Positions 34,673 to 42,972 of a DNA stretch of 64,000 nucleotides are shown one piece after another; the stretch's first letter is position 1, and each line of letters starts with the position of its first letter. The notes under the pieces are model-generated. The model searched no databases. It saw only the letters and a program-made list of their open reading frames with translations, and had not been told where the DNA came from. The stretch is from positions 124,001 to 188,000 of the forward strand of contig CAZKYI010000005.1 in NCBI GenBank assembly GCA_964557005.1. Reading direction: 5' to 3'. The DNA is from JBECKS01 sp964557005. Lineage in GTDB: Bacteria; Pseudomonadota; Gammaproteobacteria; Pseudomonadales; JBECKS01. The translations under genes and the position numbers were made by a program.

Positions 34673-35338
34673 ATGCTGGAAGAGCATCATCGACTTGCAT
34701 ACCTGAACGCTTTGGATATTCCGCAATGGGTGTCCAAAGCGCCGCTTGCTTTTGCAAAGCCGAGTGAATTTTTCGATGAAGTTTTTGTAGAAACTCCAGC
34801 TGAAATTCCGGTGCAGGCAAGCCCGCAAAGAGCACAGGCTGTTGCTGAAAAAATTGCTGCACCACCGATTAAATCCAGCGAAGTGTTCAACCTTCAAATA
34901 CAGATAGTTGGAAAAAAAGGCCATTACCTGATGTTGGTGGATTCAGGCGAATTACAAGCACAGGGCGCAGCAGCCAACACCTTGCTTGCTAACATTATGA
35001 AAGCATGGGACAGCTTGCTTGGTAGTTCAGACCTTGCACCAATGCTGCCTGAAAAATTCAAATGGCCGATGTTTGAAACGCATATGTCCACCAGTCATAT
35101 CGATTTGGGCAAGCAAGCGGCTATTGATGGACTGAATGCGTTCATGCTTTCGTGTGAAAAAAGATACCACAATGTGTATTTGCTTTGCTTTGGTGATGTT
35201 TTCAAATCGCTGCTCGATACACAAAAACTGTCCAGCGTATTGCTGCACACAGCAAGCCTTGATGAACTGCAAAATCACGCAGCGTTAAAGGCCGAGCTTT
35301 GGAAAAACCTGCGTGAAGTCAGTGCAAAAAAGGAATGA
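34673..35338 (+). CDS. holD: Probable DNA polymerase III psi subunit (HolD-like)
   Basis: A 221-aa protein with no membrane segment. The N-terminal RLAYLNALDIPQWVSKAPLA resembles the E. coli psi start (leucine-rich helix then ITQW), the short conserved peptide that binds chi. The end KAELWKNLRE resembles the psi C-terminal helix with its Ala-x-Leu-Trp. It lies directly before rimI, with prfC further on, which is the E. coli holD-rimI-yjjG-prfC order. It is longer than E. coli psi (137 aa) because of a variable linker (~35-70) and a larger central domain. The assignment combines weak sequence similarity with gene order. Confidence 0.6.
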   Translation: MLEEHHRLAYLNALDIPQWVSKAPLAFAKPSEFFDEVFVETPAEIPVQASPQRAQAVAEKIAAPPIKSSEVFNLQIQIVGKKGHYLMLVDSGELQAQGAAANTLLANIMKAWDSLLGSSDLAPMLPEKFKWPMFETHMSTSHIDLGKQAAIDGLNAFMLSCEKRYHNVYLLCFGDVFKSLLDTQKLSSVLLHTASLDELQNHAALKAELWKNLREVSAKKE

Positions 35339-35342
35339 ATGT

Positions 35343-35822
35343 GTGTATCAGCATGACTTGTACAAATATCTCGATTTCAGAGTGCTGGAAGAAAACGATT
35401 TAAGTGCAGTATTGCAAATAGAAAGAGCGTGTTACGACTTTCCCTGGAGCGAGAAAATTTTTCTCGATTGTGTGCGCAGTGATTATGTGTGCGAAGCGGT
35501 GACTTTGTACAATGAACTGATTGGTTATGTGATTGTGTCGCAAGTGCTCGATGAAGCACACCTGTTGAATATCTGTCTGGCAAAACAATGGCAAGGGCAG
35601 GGTTTGGGTTACTCGGTGATGCAACATTTGCTTGAGCGTTTGAAACAGGAAAAAATAAAACGGGTTTTTCTTGAAGTGCGACCTTCCAATTCCAGTGCCT
35701 TGGCCTTGTATCAGCGTTTGGGTTTTGAAACCATTGGTGTCAGAAAAAATTATTATCCCGCACATCAATCGAGAGAAGATGCCTTGGCGATGATGTTGAT
35801 TTTTATTCAGGAGAGGTGGTGA
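35343..35822 (+). CDS. rimI: Ribosomal protein bS18-alanine N-acetyltransferase
   Basis: A 159-aa GNAT enzyme that acetylates the N-terminus of ribosomal protein S18. The acetyl-CoA loop is QWQGQGLGYSVMQHLLE. RVFLEVRPSNSSALALYQRLGF, here split around the LEVR strand and the LYQ-x-LGF helix, is diagnostic of RimI. GTG at 35343 has AAGGA 9 nt upstream and gives a normal length. In-frame GTGs further up overlap holD. It sits 4 nt after the holD stop and overlaps nothing downstream. Confidence 0.92.
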   Translation: MYQHDLYKYLDFRVLEENDLSAVLQIERACYDFPWSEKIFLDCVRSDYVCEAVTLYNELIGYVIVSQVLDEAHLLNICLAKQWQGQGLGYSVMQHLLERLKQEKIKRVFLEVRPSNSSALALYQRLGFETIGVRKNYYPAHQSREDALAMMLIFIQERW

Positions 35823-35824
35823 AC

Positions 35825-36058
35825 ATGAATAAACTGTTTTTAATCATCATGCTGGGTATTTTTTCAAATAGTCTCTATGCCTATATCGGCCCAGGTGCAG
35901 GCATTTCGGCCATTGGTTCTGCGCTTGCCTTTATTGTGATTGTGTTGCTGCTCATTGTCGGTGTTCTCTGGTATCCGCTAAAGAAAATGTTTGGCAAGAA
36001 ACAAGCGGCTGATACACAGGCACAAAGCAAGGATTCCGATCAGTCACAAGGTTTATAA
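35825..36058 (+). CDS. Small membrane protein with YIGPGAG motif
   Basis: A 77-aa protein: signal-like first helix ending at Ala before YIGPGAGISAIGS, a second hydrophobic helix (ALAFIVIVLLLIVGVLW), then a basic YPLKKMFGKK and a Gln/Ser/Asp-rich tail. The ATG at 35825 has GAGAGGTGG upstream. Similar small YIGPGAG proteins are scattered in many bacteria without known function. It ends 7 bp before the sulfotransferase, with which it is probably co-translated. Confidence 0.7.
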   Translation: MNKLFLIIMLGIFSNSLYAYIGPGAGISAIGSALAFIVIVLLLIVGVLWYPLKKMFGKKQAADTQAQSKDSDQSQGL

Positions 36059-36065
36059 CAACACA

Positions 36066-37520
36066 GTGGACTATCTCGTTTATGTCTTGAGTGTTGCGGT
36101 GTTTGGTGCAAGCTTTGTTGCACTGGGCATTGTTGCTTCCTGTAACAGTTTGCTTGTGCTGACACTGCATGCACTGGAAGTGATTTCCAATCACAGGCTT
36201 GCAGACGCTTTCAAACAAAACCGCATCAAAACTATCAGCATCTCCATGCTTGGAAAATTTTCTGTTTTGCTGATGAAACTTGCGCTGCTTATGGTTTTGA
36301 CACTTACGCCTGCCTATATTGCAGATCATTCAGGCTGGCTTGGTTTTGAACTCGCCATCAATACGCTGATGCGTGTGGACTTGTTGATATACACCTCGGT
36401 TGTTATGTTGGCACTGGTGATGCTGATTAAAAAATTAAAACCTGCAAAACAACAGGCTGTGAATACTTCGCGTTATCGCCCCATTGAAAGAATTATGCAC
36501 AATGTTGCTTTTGGTTCTGCTGTTTTGCAGCGAAGCCTGAACACTCTTGAATTAAAATTGTTTCGCAAACAGTTTGAACCTCTGACTTTGGCTCATCCTG
36601 TTTTTATTACTTCACTCGCACGTTCAGGAACTACGGTACTGTTGGAAGCGCTGAATACCTTGCCTGAAACTTGCAGCCACACTTATCGGGATATGCCGTT
36701 CATCTTTTCACCCATTGTGTGGCATAAGCTTTCCAGTCGCTTTCGCAAAAAAAGTTACAAGCGTGAAAGAGCGCATGGTGATGGTGTGTTGGTGAATGAA
36801 GATAGCCCTGAAGCCTTTGAAGAAGTATTGTGGCTGAAATTTTTTCCACAAAAATACGATGAGCATCATATTTATTTATGGAAAAGTGCCGATTCGGATT
36901 TCAAAAATTTCTTCAAGAACTATATGCAGCGTGTGGCCTTGGTAAGAAGCAATGGACAGCAAGGCAGGCTGCGTTATTTGAGCAAGAACAACGCCAATAT
37001 CGCGCGTATTCCTGCATTGCAGGGAATGTTTCCTGATGCGGTGATTCTCATTCCTGTAAGAGAACCTTTTGAACATGCGATTTCGTTGTTACGCCAGCAT
37101 GAAAATTTTGGCAGGCAGCATGAGGCAGAAGATTTTATCGAAAAGTACATGGCCGATATTGGTCATTTTGAATTTGGAAATTTGCACAAACGTATTCAGT
37201 TTCCCGAAGATGCGCTGTGTGAACCCTATACACCTGCGCAAGTGGATTACTGGTTGGCGTACTGGATTTCTGCCTATGACTATCTTGCTGGCTTGCAAGG
37301 TGTGCATTTTATTGCGTATGAAGATTTGTGTAGCAAGGGTGATGCTGTGTTACAGCGCATCAATGAAAAATTCGGGCTCAATGCAAGCAGCGAACACATT
37401 CAGCAAGCAGCCGCTTTGTTCAAGCGCACACCCACGCGAAAACACGATTATGATTTCGATACCGTGTTGGCTGAACGTGCCGAAAAGGTTTATCACGCCC
37501 TGTTAAATAAAGCGCTCTAG
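36066..37520 (+). CDS. Membrane-anchored sulfotransferase family protein
   Basis: From GTG 36066 the product is 484 aa. About three N-terminal membrane helices (to ~residue 125) precede a cytoplasmic sulfotransferase domain. The PAPS 5'-phosphosulfate loop is FITSLARSGTTVLLEAL and the 3'-phosphate site is in VALVRSNGQQGRLRYLSKN with VILIPVREPFEHA. It would transfer sulfate from PAPS to an unknown lipid or glycan at the membrane. The start is uncertain: an upstream TTG in frame overlaps the small membrane gene. The stand-alone cysC 5 kb away could supply PAPS. Confidence 0.78.
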   Translation: MDYLVYVLSVAVFGASFVALGIVASCNSLLVLTLHALEVISNHRLADAFKQNRIKTISISMLGKFSVLLMKLALLMVLTLTPAYIADHSGWLGFELAINTLMRVDLLIYTSVVMLALVMLIKKLKPAKQQAVNTSRYRPIERIMHNVAFGSAVLQRSLNTLELKLFRKQFEPLTLAHPVFITSLARSGTTVLLEALNTLPETCSHTYRDMPFIFSPIVWHKLSSRFRKKSYKRERAHGDGVLVNEDSPEAFEEVLWLKFFPQKYDEHHIYLWKSADSDFKNFFKNYMQRVALVRSNGQQGRLRYLSKNNANIARIPALQGMFPDAVILIPVREPFEHAISLLRQHENFGRQHEAEDFIEKYMADIGHFEFGNLHKRIQFPEDALCEPYTPAQVDYWLAYWISAYDYLAGLQGVHFIAYEDLCSKGDAVLQRINEKFGLNASSEHIQQAAALFKRTPTRKHDYDFDTVLAERAEKVYHALLNKAL

Positions 37521-37595
37521 CCACTGACTTTGAAAACTGCTCTGCTAGAATAGCGCCCTTTTTATTTCAGGCATTTTTTTCAGAGTGGTTGGCGC

Positions 37596-39182
37596 ATGAC
37601 TTCCAGACATTTGGCAGAGCAGATAAAACAACGCAGAACTTTCGCCATCATTTCGCATCCTGATGCGGGTAAAACCACCATTACCGAAAAAGTATTGCTG
37701 TATGGAAAAGCCATTCAGGAAGCAGGCACCGTGAAAGGCAGGAAATCCGGCAAGCACGTTACCTCTGACTGGATGGAGATGGAAAAGGAGCGCGGCATTT
37801 CTGTGACCACTTCGGTGATGCAATTTCCGTATTCGGGTTGCACGGTGAATTTGCTCGACACGCCCGGCCATGAAGATTTTTCGGAAGACACTTATCGCAC
37901 ACTCACCGCAGTGGATTCTGCGCTGATGGTGATTGATGGCAGCAAGGGTGTTGAGACGCGCACCATTAAACTGATGGAAGTGTGTCGTTTACGGGATACG
38001 CCGATTCTTTCCTTTATCAACAAGATGGACAGGGATATTCGCGAGCCCATCGAGCTTCTCGATGAAATTGAAAGTGTGCTCAAGATTCGCTGTGCGCCAA
38101 TCACCTGGCCAATTGGTATGGGTAAATTCTTCAAGGGCGTGTATCACCTGCTGGAAGACAGGGTATATCTCTACACTCAGGGTCAGGGTCATACCATCGC
38201 GGCCGAAAGAACCATTGAGGGTTTGCATAATCCTGCGCTGGATGAAGTGCTCGGCAGCCTTGCCACACAGCTCAGAGAAGAGCTGGAACTGGTGAAGGGC
38301 GCGAGTAACGAATTTGATTTGAAACTGTTTTTGGCAGGGCAGTTAAGCCCTGTGTATTTTGGTACGGCCTTGGGCAATTTTGGTGTCGATCACATGCTCA
38401 AGGGCTTGGTGGATTGGGCACCTGCACCCATGCCGAGGCAAGCGCTGGAGCGCACCGTAGAAGCGTATGAAGAGAAGTTCTCGGCTTTTGTATTCAAGAT
38501 TCAGGCGAACATGGACCCCAAGCACCGTGACCGCATTGCCTTTTTAAGAATTTGCTCAGGCAAGTATCAAAAAGGCATGAAGTTGCAGCATGTGCGTATT
38601 GGCAAGGAAGTGCGGGTGAGTGAGGCACTCACTTTTCTGGCAGGTGATCGTGAGCACCTTGAAGAGGCCTATGCGGGTGACATTATAGGCTTGCATAATC
38701 ACGGCACCATTCAGATTGGCGATTCTTTCAGTGAAGGTGAAACCATCAATTTCACGGGTATTCCGCATTTTGCCCCTGAACTGTTCCAGAGAGTACGCCT
38801 GAAAGACCCTTTAAAGAGCAAGCAGTTGCTTAAGGGCTTGAAGGAACTGGCAGAAGAGGGTGCCACCCAGATTTTTATGCCATTGAGAAACAATGATTTG
38901 ATTCTGGGCGCTGTGGGTGTGTTGCAGTTCGATGTGGTGGCCAATCGCCTGTTAAATGAGTACAAGGTGGAATGCGTGTATGAACCGATTAGCGTGAGCA
39001 CCGCACGCTGGATTTACAGCAAGGACACCAAAAAGCTGGAGGAATTTAAAAAGAAAGCCCACGATGCTTTGGCTCTGGACGGCGGTGATTATCTGAGCTA
39101 TCTGGCCAGCAGTCAGGTCAATCTTTCCTTAACCAAAGAGCGCTGGCCTGAGATTGAATTCAGGGAAACACGCGAGCATTAG
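37596..39182 (+). CDS. prfC: Peptide chain release factor 3
   Basis: A 528-aa translational GTPase that recycles RF1/RF2 from the ribosome. G1 SHPDAGKTTITEK, the switch region ERGISVTTS, G3 DTPGHEDFSEDTYR and G4 NKMDRD are all intact, and the C-terminal domains are of normal length. A 75-bp gap separates it from the sulfotransferase gene. In E. coli prfC also follows the holD-rimI group. Confidence 0.98.
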   Translation: MTSRHLAEQIKQRRTFAIISHPDAGKTTITEKVLLYGKAIQEAGTVKGRKSGKHVTSDWMEMEKERGISVTTSVMQFPYSGCTVNLLDTPGHEDFSEDTYRTLTAVDSALMVIDGSKGVETRTIKLMEVCRLRDTPILSFINKMDRDIREPIELLDEIESVLKIRCAPITWPIGMGKFFKGVYHLLEDRVYLYTQGQGHTIAAERTIEGLHNPALDEVLGSLATQLREELELVKGASNEFDLKLFLAGQLSPVYFGTALGNFGVDHMLKGLVDWAPAPMPRQALERTVEAYEEKFSAFVFKIQANMDPKHRDRIAFLRICSGKYQKGMKLQHVRIGKEVRVSEALTFLAGDREHLEEAYAGDIIGLHNHGTIQIGDSFSEGETINFTGIPHFAPELFQRVRLKDPLKSKQLLKGLKELAEEGATQIFMPLRNNDLILGAVGVLQFDVVANRLLNEYKVECVYEPISVSTARWIYSKDTKKLEEFKKKAHDALALDGGDYLSYLASSQVNLSLTKERWPEIEFRETREH

Positions 39183-39325
39183 GGTCTGGTTGTACTTCCT
39201 GACTGGAAGGAGTAGATTCAAAGTGCAACACAAATCTACTTAACTTTCTGATAAAACGGAGAACAGACAGGAGGCTCCACCCCAAATTTCCAATCAAAAT
39301 TGAGTAAACAACAGGAGTAAAAACC

Positions 39326-39649
39326 ATGCAAAAAAAATTGCAAATCGTATTCCGAGGTGTAGATCAATCAGATGCCGTTGAAGAGGCCATCCATAAAAAG
39401 GTCGAGAAGCTGGAGCGCCAGCACGACCGAATTACCAGTTGTCGGGTTGTACTCGATGCCCCCCATAAACATCACCATAAAGGCAAGCGCTTTCAGGTCA
39501 CCATCAACACCGCTACTCCGGAAGGGGAAGTTGTTGTGAGCGATGATCAGGAAGATTTGTATGTAGCGTTACGAGATGCCTTTAATACCACCGGGCGACA
39601 GTTGAGTAGCATGCACGAAAAGAATCAGCGTTATTTACGCTCAGCCTGA
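39326..39649 (+). CDS. hpf: Ribosome hibernation-promoting factor (HPF/RaiA family)
   Basis: A 107-aa short-form HPF. The N-terminal strand MQKKLQIVFRGVDQSDAVEE, a basic helix with EKLERQHDRITSC, a His-rich loop (HKHHHKGKR) and the C-terminal DLYVALRDAFNTTGRQL fit the family. It binds the 30S decoding region in stationary phase. A 140-bp gap separates it from prfC. ACAGGAG lies about 8 nt upstream. It is followed by a terminator. An RaiA-type role versus an HPF-type role cannot be settled from sequence. Confidence 0.87.
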   Translation: MQKKLQIVFRGVDQSDAVEEAIHKKVEKLERQHDRITSCRVVLDAPHKHHHKGKRFQVTINTATPEGEVVVSDDQEDLYVALRDAFNTTGRQLSSMHEKNQRYLRSA

Positions 39650-39680
39650 TTCAGACTCAGACTATTTAAATTAAATTGGA

Positions 39681-39717
39681 AAAAGCCCCGCGCTGTGTTC
39701 AGTACGGGGCTTTTTTT
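39681..39717 (+). terminator. Rho-independent terminator of hpf
   Basis: Stem AAAGCCCCG / CGGGGCTTT with a 15-nt loop, followed by T7, begins about 30 nt after the hpf stop. The A/T tracts on both sides could also terminate the opposing RegA transcript. Confidence 0.9.
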
Positions 39718-39736
39718 ATGTGTGTCAGAAAAACAA

Positions 39737-40279
39737 TTAAAGCGCAGGTTTTTTTAATAATTTTCTCTGCAAGGTGCGGCGATGCATATTTAATTGTCGG
39801 GCGGTTGCCGAAATATTCCCCTGGTTTTCGGTTAATGCCTGTTGAATGTGTTCCCATTCCAAACGCTTGAGAGAAAGCGTTTGTTCATCATTCAGTACAT
39901 GATCGAGTGCGTCATCAGGGTTGTCTTCAAAGGCCATCAGAATCTGATCAATGGTTGCCGGTTTGGCGAGATAATTATGTGCGCCCAGTTTGATGGCCTG
40001 CACACTGGTCGCAATACTGGCGTAACCCGTGAGAATCACAATTTTAATATCAGGATTGAGCGTCTTCAGTTGTCTAACCACTTCCAGCGCGTGACCATCA
40101 TCCAGCCTTAAATCCAGTAGTGCCTGTGTGCATTGCCGGATGTGTTGTTCAGGGAAATCCGCCAGTGCTGCAAGCGATGCAAAGTGATGAACTTTAAAAT
40201 GCCGTTTTTCCAGCGCTCTTTTGGTGACTTGTGCAAGCGCCTGATCATCTTCCAGATAAAGTAAAGAGATTACACACAT
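39737..40279 (-). CDS. regA: Response regulator RegA/RoxR (PrrA/ActR family)
   Basis: A 180-aa regulator. The receiver has acidic residues in LLYLEDDQA, the phosphoacceptor Asp in ALLDLRLDDGHAL, Thr in VILTGYAS and Lys in LAKPA. A short linker leads to a Fis-type HTH (HIQQALTENQGNISATARQL ... HRRTLQRKL). This compact form is typical of the redox regulators RegA, PrrA, ActR and RoxR. Its ATG shares one base with the TGA of the kinase gene (TGATG), so translation is coupled. Confidence 0.9.
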   Translation of the reverse strand: MCVISLLYLEDDQALAQVTKRALEKRHFKVHHFASLAALADFPEQHIRQCTQALLDLRLDDGHALEVVRQLKTLNPDIKIVILTGYASIATSVQAIKLGAHNYLAKPATIDQILMAFEDNPDDALDHVLNDEQTLSLKRLEWEHIQQALTENQGNISATARQLNMHRRTLQRKLLKKPAL

Positions 40280-41574
40280 CAGCTTTCTGCACGATTTGTT
40301 TTATCTGGAAGCACACAAGGGAGCACAATTTCCAGCGTACTTCCTTCCTGCGTATTTGAACGAAGTAACCGCAACTGTCCACCGAAGCGTTCAATGTTGC
40401 TGTTGGCGAGAAATAATCCAATTCCCAAACCACCTGCTTTTTGTGAATAAAAAGGCTTGCCCCAATTTTGTTTTACCGCTTCGGGAAAACCTTCCCCGTC
40501 GTCTTGAATGTGAATGTATAAATAATCTTGCTTGCCAAACATTTGCACTTCAACCTTGGTCAGTGCAGCTTGAAGCGCATTATCAATCAAATTCAGCAGT
40601 GCTTGTTTCAGCAGAATACTGGCTGTGATTCGGGTGTTCTCACTGATGTTTTTTACATCAAATTCAAGCGGTGTTTTAGTGGGCATCAATAAATAGTGTT
40701 CTTTTAGAAAAGCACTTAACTCCTGTGGTGTTTCAGTCCTGTTATCGTGAGAAACTTCGGCCAGACTTGCCAGTTTGTTGGTGGTTTGCTTGCATCGCTC
40801 TACCTGTTCCAGCAGTAAATCAAAGTCTGCCTTGAGTTCGATATTTTCCTTCGGAGTTGAAGCGCTTAAATCACTTAACAGCACGGCAATGGTTGAAAGC
40901 GGAGTACGCAGTGCATGAACGGTGGAAGCAGCAATGGTGCCCAAACCCACTAACTGCTCGTTTCTGAGATTCTGTTCACGTGCCAGCGCAAGGCTGTGTT
41001 CGCGTTGTTTTAACGCTTTGGTTAACACTGAAATCACAAAGTTGATTAACAAGGCGCTGCCGACGAAGTTAATCCACATGCCGAACAGGTGTAATTGAAA
41101 ATCATCGAGACTGTGGGCAAGATGATCTGCAATATCGGGATAAAACAAAAACGAGTAAACGGTGATTACCAGAATGCTGTAAAACCAGCTCCATTTTTGT
41201 CCGAATAACAACGCATTCAGTGCGACAAGAACCAGTAAGTAATAAATAAAAGGATTGCCCGTGCGCCCTGATACACTCACCAGCAATACCACGAAGGCGG
41301 TGTCTATAATCAGGTGTACAAAAATTTCGATTTCGTGAATGGCGCTGTTGTGTTTCAGTCGCACCAGTGAGAGCAGGGAATAGGTAATGCCCAGCGCAAT
41401 GATATAGGCAAAACTTTGATTGAGCAGTGAGGCAGAAATAAAAAAATAAATAATCAAACTCGCGAGCAGTGCAAAACCAAGCATCACAAAACGCAGTAAA
41501 AAAACCGCAATGATTGCTTGCCTTGGGTTGGAATATAGCTCGCTGGGTAGAAAGAATTTGACGGGCACACTCAC
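40279..41574 (-). CDS. regB: Redox sensor histidine kinase RegB/RoxS (PrrB family)
   Basis: A 431-aa kinase with six N-terminal helices. The quinone-site sequence GRTGNPFIYYLLV corresponds to the GGxxNPF motif of RegB. The H-box is STVHALRTPLSTI, where the Glu after His found in most kinases is Ala. ERCKQTT holds a Cys at the place of the redox-active RegB Cys, and the ATP site has DDGEGFPE and GGLGIGLFLA. It senses respiratory redox state and acts on RegA. The start is GTG, overlapping the upstream hydrolase stop by 4 nt. Confidence 0.9.
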   Translation of the reverse strand: MSVPVKFFLPSELYSNPRQAIIAVFLLRFVMLGFALLASLIIYFFISASLLNQSFAYIIALGITYSLLSLVRLKHNSAIHEIEIFVHLIIDTAFVVLLVSVSGRTGNPFIYYLLVLVALNALLFGQKWSWFYSILVITVYSFLFYPDIADHLAHSLDDFQLHLFGMWINFVGSALLINFVISVLTKALKQREHSLALAREQNLRNEQLVGLGTIAASTVHALRTPLSTIAVLLSDLSASTPKENIELKADFDLLLEQVERCKQTTNKLASLAEVSHDNRTETPQELSAFLKEHYLLMPTKTPLEFDVKNISENTRITASILLKQALLNLIDNALQAALTKVEVQMFGKQDYLYIHIQDDGEGFPEAVKQNWGKPFYSQKAGGLGIGLFLANSNIERFGGQLRLLRSNTQEGSTLEIVLPCVLPDKTNRAES

Positions 41575-42212
41575 GCTCGAATAAACATGTTGGCCTGTTT
41601 TTCAAAACCGATGGTGGTGTCCTCTCCATGTCCTGTTATCACGATGGCATTATCATCGAGTGTATAAAGTCTTTCACGAATACTTTTCTCGATTTGTTCA
41701 AAAGAGCCACCTGGCAAATCGGTTCGTCCGATGCTGTGTCGAAACAGCGTGTCACCTGCAATCAAAAGCTTGTGTTCCTCAAACCAGAAACTCATGGAGC
41801 CAGGTGTATGCCCGGGTGTATGCAGTGCAACACCTCCAGCCACATTCAACGCCTGATCATCTTTAAGATAAAAATCCGGATCAGGCATTTTGGGGATGCT
41901 CGTGCCAAGAAAACTGCGTGCCTGAAGTTCAGCCATGTCCCACAGCGGTTTGTCGTTTTCGTGTAAATAAAGCGGTGCTCCAGTCGCTTTTTTTATTTCG
42001 GCAGATGCAAGGAAGTGATCAAGATGCGCATGGGTATGAATGATGGCAACGACTTTCAGTTCGAGACGATTGAGCAAGGCCAGAATCAATTCATGGTCAC
42101 CACCCGGATCAATCACCAGCGCTTTTTTGGAAATCGGCTCACCAATAATGGTGCAATTACATTGCAAGGGGCCAACGGGAAAAGATTTTCGAATGAGCGT
42201 TTCCTGATTCAT
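41571..42212 (-). CDS. Metallo-beta-lactamase-fold hydrolase (glyoxalase II-like, YcbL type)
   Basis: A 213-aa protein with the dinuclear metal motif HTHAHLDHFLAS, then HTPGHTPGSMSFW, GDTLF...IGRTDLPGG and ITGHGEDTT. This fits the glyoxalase II/YcbL subgroup, which hydrolyses thioesters; persulfide dioxygenases share the fold. ATG 42212 is the start, since the longer frame has no support. It is first in a three-gene unit with regB and regA through a GTGA overlap, an uncommon coupling of a hydrolase with a redox sensor. The substrate is unknown. Confidence 0.85.
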   Translation of the reverse strand: MNQETLIRKSFPVGPLQCNCTIIGEPISKKALVIDPGGDHELILALLNRLELKVVAIIHTHAHLDHFLASAEIKKATGAPLYLHENDKPLWDMAELQARSFLGTSIPKMPDPDFYLKDDQALNVAGGVALHTPGHTPGSMSFWFEEHKLLIAGDTLFRHSIGRTDLPGGSFEQIEKSIRERLYTLDDNAIVITGHGEDTTIGFEKQANMFIRA

Positions 42213-42356
42213 GCGTATGTGCCTTTTGAATTGAGCAAAGTGTGAGTGCGCAGTGTATAAAAATTGCCGCCAAAACATAAGCGGTGCATGGTGTTTGGTT
42301 GCACTTGCTTTATACTTTTGCGCTTTACATCAGCATCATTGAATCAGGGTAAAACG

Positions 42357-42971
42357 ATGGATAAGGCAACCAATGTCACATGGCACGCAGGTGAAATTTC
42401 ACGAGAAGACAGAGGAAAGCTTCTTGGCCAGCGTGGCGTAACGCTTTGGTTTACAGGCTTGTCAGGCAGTGGAAAAAGCACCATTGCAGTAGCTTTGGAA
42501 AAGGTTTTGCTGGATATGGGCAAGCTCAGTTATCGCCTTGATGGTGACAACATTCGTTTGGGGATTAACCGCAATCTTGGATTTTCTACTGAAGATCGTC
42601 AGGAAAATATTCGTCGTGTGGGGGAAGTTTCAAAGTTATTTGTTGATGCTGGTGTGATTGTACTCTCCAGTTTTATCAGCCCTTACGCAGCTGATCGTGA
42701 TGGTGTGAGAAAATTACACGAAGAAGCAGGTATGGATTTTATTGAAGTATTTGTCGATTGCAGTCTGGAAGAAGCAGAAAAGCGTGATCCGAAAGGCTTG
42801 TACAAAAAAGCACGCGCAGGGGAAATTAAACAATTCACTGGTATTGATGATCCCTACGAAGCACCTGTTAAACCAGAGCTTCACTTGAGAACGGATCAGA
42901 ATACCCTTGAAAAAGAAATCGGGGAAATTCTTGATTTTCTGAAATCCAGAAATTTATTACTGGATAGATAA
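42357..42971 (+). CDS. cysC: Adenylylsulfate (APS) kinase
   Basis: A 204-aa kinase converting APS to PAPS. P-loop GLSGSGKST, then DGDNIRLGINRNLGFS and RRVGEVSKLFVDAG are APS-kinase signatures. AGGGT lies 7 nt before the ATG. It stands alone: cysD and cysN (sulfurylase) and cysH are not adjacent, so the PAPS may serve sulfation as well as assimilation. A membrane sulfotransferase lies about 5 kb upstream. The gene is followed by a block of palindromic repeats. Confidence 0.96.
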   Translation: MDKATNVTWHAGEISREDRGKLLGQRGVTLWFTGLSGSGKSTIAVALEKVLLDMGKLSYRLDGDNIRLGINRNLGFSTEDRQENIRRVGEVSKLFVDAGVIVLSSFISPYAADRDGVRKLHEEAGMDFIEVFVDCSLEEAEKRDPKGLYKKARAGEIKQFTGIDDPYEAPVKPELHLRTDQNTLEKEIGEILDFLKSRNLLLDR

Positions 42972-42972
42972 A

